Shown here: positions 59,608 to 64,000 of the stretch, piece by piece | How the letters are laid out: each line of letters opens with the position of its first letter | Position numbering within the stretch: the first letter of the stretch is position 1 | NCBI GenBank assembly: GCA_030068075.1 | Contig: CM057841.1 | Location: forward strand, 35,629,030 to 35,693,029 | Source: Paguma larvata | Taxonomy: Eukaryota > Chordata > Mammalia > Carnivora > Viverridae | Length of the DNA stretch: 64,000 nt | Direction of reading: 5' to 3' | The notes under the pieces: generated by a model | The model's input: the letters and a program-made list of their open reading frames with translations, nothing else | What the model was told of the DNA's origin: nothing | Databases searched by the model: none | Position numbers and translations under genes: made by a program

Positions 59608-59819
59608 TTTTTTTTTTTAATTTTTAAATTAAAATTTTTTTTTTAGAGAGAGAAAGAGAATGAGTTGGGGAGAAGGGCAGAGGGAAAGAGAGAGAATCTT
59701 AAGCAAGCAGGCTCCATGCTCAGTATGGAACCTGATGCGAGGCTCAATCCCACCAACGTGGGATTATGAGTTGAGCCAAAATCAAGAGTTGGATGCCTGA
59801 GTATTTCAGGCACCCCTAT
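59608..59819 (-). mobile_element. SINEC, diverged, in the L1M
   Basis: T/A-rich tail, GA-rich part, 'aggctccatgctcagtatgg', 'caaaatcaagagttggatgc' and 'tttcaggcacccc'. TSD 'atggcagtt' (59599-59607) and 'atagcagtt' (59820-59828). Confidence 0.9.
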
Positions 59820-59862
59820 ATAGCAGTTCTATTTGTAATAGCCAAAATGATAGAAAAGAAAA

Positions 59863-59898
59863 GCGGGGCGGGGCGGGGCGGGCGAGGCGAGGCGAGGC
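59863..59898. repeat. GC-rich pentanucleotide array (GGGGC/GAGGC)
   Basis: Four G-runs (59865-59868, 59870-59873, 59875-59878, 59880-59882) with single-C spacers, then three GAGGC units and an A-run. It satisfies the usual G-quadruplex pattern on the plus strand and contains overlapping Sp1-like GGGGCGGGG strings, inside AT-rich L1. Confidence 0.97.
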
Positions 59899-60291
59899 AA
59901 AAAAAAAAACCCCAAAAGTCCGTCCAGGTGAATGGATGGACAAATGTTATGTGGTAATTTACATGATGAGCTACACCTCAGCAATGAAAAGAAATCAACT
60001 ACTGATGGATACAACAACATGGGTGATATTATTTATTTCAAATTCTAGAAATATAGACCCATCTATAGTGATAGAAAGCAGACTGGTAGTTGACTGAGCA
60101 TGGGGTGAGCTGGGGTGAGGTGCTGTGACCCCGTAAGGGATAAGGAAACTTGTTGGTGAGTGATATGTTTATTATCTTAATTGTGATGATGGTTTTAGAG
60201 GTGCACACTCATCCAAATGTATATTTTAAATATGTGCAGCTAATTATATGTCAATCATACCTCAGTGATATTGTTTAAGAATTCAAGTTGT

Positions 60292-60527
60292 GGAGCGCCT
60301 GGGCGGCCCAGTTCGTTAAGCATCGAACTCTTGATTTTGTCTCAGGTCATGATCTCGTGCTTCATGGGTTAGACCCAGTGTCAGACTCTGCGCTGATAGC
60401 GCAGAGCTTGCTTGGGAGTCTTTCTCTCCCTCTCTCTCTCTGCCCTTTTCCTGCATGTGCACTCTCTCTTTCTCTCTCTCTCTCATTCTCTCTCTAAAAA
60501 TACAAAACCCAACAAATAAGCATTAAA
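60292..60527 (+). mobile_element. SINEC at the 3' end of the L1M
   Basis: 'gcgcctgggcggcccagttc', 'caggtcatgatctcgtgctt', 'ctgcgctgatagcgcagagc', long CT-rich segment and A-rich tail. Weak TSD ('ttcaagtt' on both sides). Confidence 0.93.
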
Positions 60528-60644
60528 AATCCCTTCAAGTTCTACACTTATAATTAGTGAATCTTATCATATGTAAATTTTACCACAATAAAGATGATAT
60601 AAAAACTAAAAATCACAGACACAGTTAGAAAAAAACAAAACTCC

Positions 60645-60861
60645 GGGCGCCTGGGTGGCTCAGTCGATTAGGTGTCTGACTTTAGCGCGGGTCATGATAT
60701 CACAGTTGGTGGGTTCCAGCCCTGTGTGGGCTCTGTGCTGACAGCTCAGAGGCTGGAGCCTGCTTCAGATTCTGTGTGTGTCTCTCTCTGTCTTCCCCTC
60801 CCCCACTCACACTCTGTGTCCCTCTCTCTCAAAAATAAACATTTAAAAAAAAAGAAAAAAA
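60645..60861 (+). mobile_element. SINEC, young-looking
   Basis: 'gggcgcctgggtggctcagt', 'gggtcatgatatcacagttg', 'ctctgtgctgacagctcaga'. TSD 'agaaaaaaacaaaactcc' and 'agaaaaaaccaaaactcc' (ending 60644 and 60879). Confidence 0.95.
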
Positions 60862-60879
60862 AGAAAAAACCAAAACTCC

Positions 60880-62339
60880 TATTTACTCTGATAATTTAGA
60901 AATTTTACATTCTTAGGGAACAGTCACTTATATTACTATGGTGTAGTTAATAATGTATGAGGAGGCAGAATTGGCTGTCATTTGCGGAAGGTCTCTCATT
61001 TTATCAAAAAAAGTAAATTTGTAGAATCTTTCATACACACAAATTTCACTATGTCTAATACCTCATCACCATCCATCTGTAATAAAAACATGATTTATAA
61101 AGAATTAGAGTATTCTTAGCTAATTTGTCCCAGATGGTATTTCATATGCCATATTAGCATGTGAAATATGTAACTAGTGGACACTTGTATTTTGAGAAAC
61201 CATGATTTTTAGAATTTCTTGTAACTGCTGTGCTAGCCACAAGTGCCCCTATGTGGCGTACATTAAGACAAAGTCCTAATTGAGCTACTTTAATTTTCTT
61301 CCACTCTGCAATATAATAATAAATGCAGATGTCTTTCCAGCATTAATTTCTATCTGCGTGGCAGAATTTTATTAAGTACAGGCAGCCCCATTTTAATTAA
61401 GCACCCTTACTTGGATTGTGCACTGTCTGTGCTTTTGGTCCATCAGAGTGAGCACTTAGTCAATTAACTATTTTATTAACCAATTGATTTTTGCTGTAGG
61501 TCTCTACCTTTTCTTACCAGTTAGAAGTGATCGTGAAAGGTAAATAAATTGGTTCCTTTCATCTCTAAAAAGCAACAATAAATAATGAAACATTTCAAAC
61601 AGGGTTTCTGTGGGGAGACTACACACAAATAAAAAATACCTGCCATTTATCCTGGAATGTAAAAACTGACTGCTTGCAGTAGCATTGTATTTGAATAAAT
61701 CATATTGTCACACTGACCTTTATTGACAGACTGTTTCCCAACTGAAAGCATCAATCCTACTGCTTAAAAGATCTTTTGTCGTACAAGCCCTGCAGATCCG
61801 TCAGGTAACAAAATAACGATTTGCTATCTGTGGACTTTGTGAGTCAATAATTTAACATGCTCCTCAGTAGCTTCGTCCCAATCCCTCACTCTGCCCTATT
61901 GTCTGTGTTTACAGTTCTAGTTATTCAATGTACTGATATCATTAGAGACCAAAACTGTTACTTAATGGAAGGAAAAGACAATGTATGGCACTTGGCTTCT
62001 CAAGATAATTTATGTTTCTAGTGTATACTGTATGTGTTTAATTTGGCCCAACAAACACTCTGTGGCTAGCAGAGGGTTTAACTTGATACAGGTAATTTTT
62101 TCTAGACAAATAAAATTTCTTGCAGATGAATCAGAAAGCTTAAACTCCAGGTAGCACCCTCTTAAATTTTGTTTTGTGTCAGAGTGATTTACACAGACAT
62201 AAAAAACTTATTTTCTTAAGGTCATCATTGAGATATAAGGTATGCGAGTATATGGAAACCGGGCTTGTTTGGAATATGTAGTATGCTTGTTTACCCTAAT
62301 TACATTCAAAATATAGATTTTAAAAATGTAAAGTGAAAG
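60880..62339. other. Repeat-poor block, candidate conserved non-coding DNA
   Basis: About 1.4 kb without any recognised repeat, the longest such run near the right end. It has several homeobox-type TAATTA-like motifs (e.g. 'ttaattaa' at 61393-61400; 'caattaact' at about 61461) and balanced complexity. No open frame of note. Confidence 0.35.
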
Positions 62340-62529
62340 GGGTGCCTGGGTGGCTCATTCAGTTAAACATCTGACTCTCGAGTTTGGCTCAGGTCATGAT
62401 CTCATGGCTTATAAGTTTCAGCCCCACGTTGGATAGCATGGAGCCTGTTTGGGATTCTCTCCCTCCTCTCTCTGCCCTTCCCCAGCTCATGCTCTCTCTT
62501 TCAAAATAAATAAACTTAAAAAAAAAAGA
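62340..62529 (+). mobile_element. SINEC, complete
   Basis: 'ggtgcctgggtggctcattc', 'caggtcatgatctcatggct', CT-rich segment and an A-tail. The block 'gctctgtgctgacagctcag' is shortened. TSD 'aaagtgaaag' (62330-62339) and 'aaagtggaag' (62530-62539). Confidence 0.94.
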
Positions 62530-62631
62530 AAAGTGGAAGAAAAGTTTCCTGTGTCCTAATTCTCTTGTACCAACTATTCTTTTCATCAGTATTCTCCCAG
62601 TGGGGAAGACGATTCAAGATATTTATTTTCT

Positions 62632-62849
62632 TTAAAAAAATTTTTTTTAATGATTATTTATTTTTGAGACAGAGAAAGACAGAGCATGAGTGGGGGAGGG
62701 GCAGAGAGAGAGGGAGACACAGAATCCTAATCAGGCTCCAGGCTCTGAGCTGTCAGCACAGAGCCTGACACGGGGCTCGAACTCACAGACAGCGAGATCA
62801 TGACCTGAGCTGAAGTCGGACACTCAACCGACTGAGCCACCCAGGCGCC
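62632..62849 (-). mobile_element. SINEC, close to felid consensus
   Basis: 'tgattatttatttttgagac', 'caggctctgagctgtcagca', 'acacggggctcgaactcaca', 'gactgagccacccaggcgcc'. TSD 'caagatatttattttct' (62615-62631) and 'caagatacttattttct' (62850-62866), 16 of 17. Confidence 0.97.
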
Positions 62850-63064
62850 CAAGATACTTATTTTCTAAGGACACAGGAGTAGGAATCAAATTCCTGTATT
62901 GGAATTCTGATACTTTTGCTAACAAGGTGTGTTATCTTAGACAAGTACTGCTACTCTGTTGAAACCAGGTTCCTCATATTTATTTTTGAATATTTTGTAT
63001 ATACCTATCTAACTTTAGAGTTAGCTTTGAGGGCCTGACAATATTAGTAATAATAATGGACACT

Positions 63065-63109
63065 TTTTTTTAATTTTTTAATGTTTTTTTTTTTTTATTT
63101 TTGAGAAAG

Positions 63110-63149
<40 letters not shown>

Positions 63150-63316
63150 TGAGTGGGGCAGGAGCATAGAGAGAGGGAGATACAGAATTCGAAGCAGGGT
63201 CCAAGCTCTAGGCTGTCAGCACAGAGCCTGATGTGGGGTTTGAACTCACAGACCATGAGATCATGACCTGAGCTGAAATCGGATGCTTAACCGACTGAGC
63301 CACCCAGGTGCCCCAG
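63065..63316 (-). mobile_element. SINEC with internal (GT)n
   Basis: T-rich tail, (GT)n expansion, 'gagggagatacagaattcga', 'gctgtcagcacagagcctga', 'gactgagccacccaggtgcc'. TSD 'taatggacact' (63054-63064 and 63317-63327), perfect 11 bp. Confidence 0.97.
63113..63147. repeat. (GT)n microsatellite inside a SINEC
   Basis: About seventeen GT units in the segment which in other copies is GA-rich. Confidence 0.98.
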
Positions 63317-63329
63317 TAATGGACACTCT

Positions 63330-64000
63330 CTATTGAGCCATCCATTGTCCATAGGGACATAAGGCAGTTTTCTTAGGGTTACCTGAGCTTACATACCGGC
63401 GGGGAGGACTGAAGTCAAAACCTGCCACGTACCGTCTAATGCTTTCTCACTCTGCCATACTGCTTTTCCATGATGTAATGTCTGTGAAAGTGCGGTGTGT
63501 AAGCCAAAGCAGTAGACAGATGCGCGGTGGTTTAATAGCCATTATAATGATTAATAGTCATCATGAAATGTAGGACCTGACACCCAGAGGTGATGTCGCC
63601 CTTTCCTTGAATGGAAGTTACACCATGCCATTAGACAGATAATTACAGTGAGATTTTTCAAAGGCAATTTTTTTTGGCCACTGTCTTCATGCATGGCCTT
63701 GCTAGCTCTCTAGGAGAAGCAAAAAATAACAACGCTGATTGATTTCTCTTTGCAACTTGCTTCAAGTGGTTCCCATTTTAATGCTCTTCCCGATTGTGAC
63801 TTCATTGTCATTTGAAACTGCTGATATTTCAACATCCACACAGGCTAAACAGTCAGGCTTCTCAGCAAGTTCAAATGTCTGCACAGCAGGAAAAAAAATA
63901 CACAATCTTTTCTAAAAGCAGTTTTGGAGGTTCTATTAGAAGGCATAGCTCTTCCTTCTTTATTCTCCAGTAGGCAATAATCTGCCCAATCCCTCCCTTT
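63330..64000. other. Repeat-poor block at the right edge, candidate conserved DNA
   Basis: No repeat recognised. Balanced complexity, with 'ataatgattaatagtcat' (63544-63561) and 'attagacagataattacagt' (63631-63650). It continues beyond the window. Confidence 0.35.

Larger units (their letters stand above)
54300..60608 (+). mobile_element. Near full-length decayed L1M (LINE-1)
   Basis: Landmarks occur in L1 order. ORF1 side: 'aaactgtcagactgtttcca' (54320), 'gtaacatttacaatgttcag' (54412), 'ggcacataataaccaaattt' (55312), 'agcagatctgccctataaga' (55597). Between ORFs: 'agtaaccactaaaataacaa' (55915). ORF2: 'gctattatcagggataaaga' (56465), 'gtgataaactgttagccaga' (57303), 'gaaagctacaaagcagtatc' (57768), 'tagaaataggcccacatgta' (58819), 'aatctcattaatcattaggg' (59290). 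The 3' end near 60240-60290 is followed beyond a SINEC by another L1-like terminus to about 60608. Stops and frameshifts are everywhere; neither ORF1 nor ORF2 could be translated. Several younger elements sit inside. Confidence 0.85.

Noticed and set aside
59863..59898. CpG-island promoter
   Set aside because: Only about 36 bases are GC-rich and the flanks are AT-rich L1; too small for a CpG island.
4295..63316. SINEC copies as tRNA genes
   Set aside because: The heads are tRNA-derived but lack a closed cloverleaf and continue into the SINE body; they are retroposons.

Overview
This window is a stretch of mammalian nuclear DNA from a carnivore, most likely a cat (Felidae). The best evidence is about twenty copies of the carnivore tRNA-derived SINE (SINEC/CAN) in the felid-type form: a head reading like 'gcctgggtggctcagt', then 'gtcatgatctc', a body with 'tgctgacagctcagagcc', a CT-rich segment and an A-rich tail. 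Many copies have recognisable target-site duplications (TSDs). Canid, bear and seal SINEs have different bodies. Family names are from memory of consensus sequences; no search was run.

I found no protein-coding gene, tRNA, rRNA, known ncRNA or CRISPR array. All open reading frames are short (155 codons or fewer). They lie in repeats, in microsatellites or in AT-rich sequence with nothing recognisable, so I treat them as chance frames. The window looks like an AT-rich gene desert or a very large intron.

Layout. 1-5.7 kb: unique DNA, an old hAT element, two SINECs, two MIRs. 5.7-9.8 kb: unique DNA with a solo retroviral LTR at 7585-8213. 9.8-20.3 kb: MIR, MER5A-like, SINEC and L1 remnants, including a young L1 inside an older L1 (14.6-15.4 kb), a MIR split by a SINEC (16.8-17.3 kb) and a probable second LTR (19.2-20.1 kb). 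20-33 kb: mostly unique, with a long GAAA/GGAA purine tract split by a SINEC (23.2-23.7 kb). 33-43 kb: L2, MIR and MaLR LTRs (MLT1-like at 37.3 and 40.7 kb), MER20. 43-49 kb: two perfect hairpins, and a minus-strand L1 broken by an MLT1. 49-53.7 kb: mostly unique. 53.7-60.6 kb: an ERV pol relic, then a near full-length decayed L1M carrying at least six younger insertions. 60.9-62.3 and 63.4-64.0 kb: repeat-poor sequence, the best candidates for conserved non-coding DNA.

No genes work together here. The biology is layered retrotransposition: L2 and MIR oldest, then MLT1 and hAT elements, then L1M, then carnivore L1 and felid SINEs, whose insertion order can be read from the nesting. I see no convincing undescribed molecular system. 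The most useful leads are the solo LTR, a G4-capable GC pentanucleotide array inside the L1M, tiny or internally deleted retroposed insertions, the paired hairpins and the two repeat-poor blocks.
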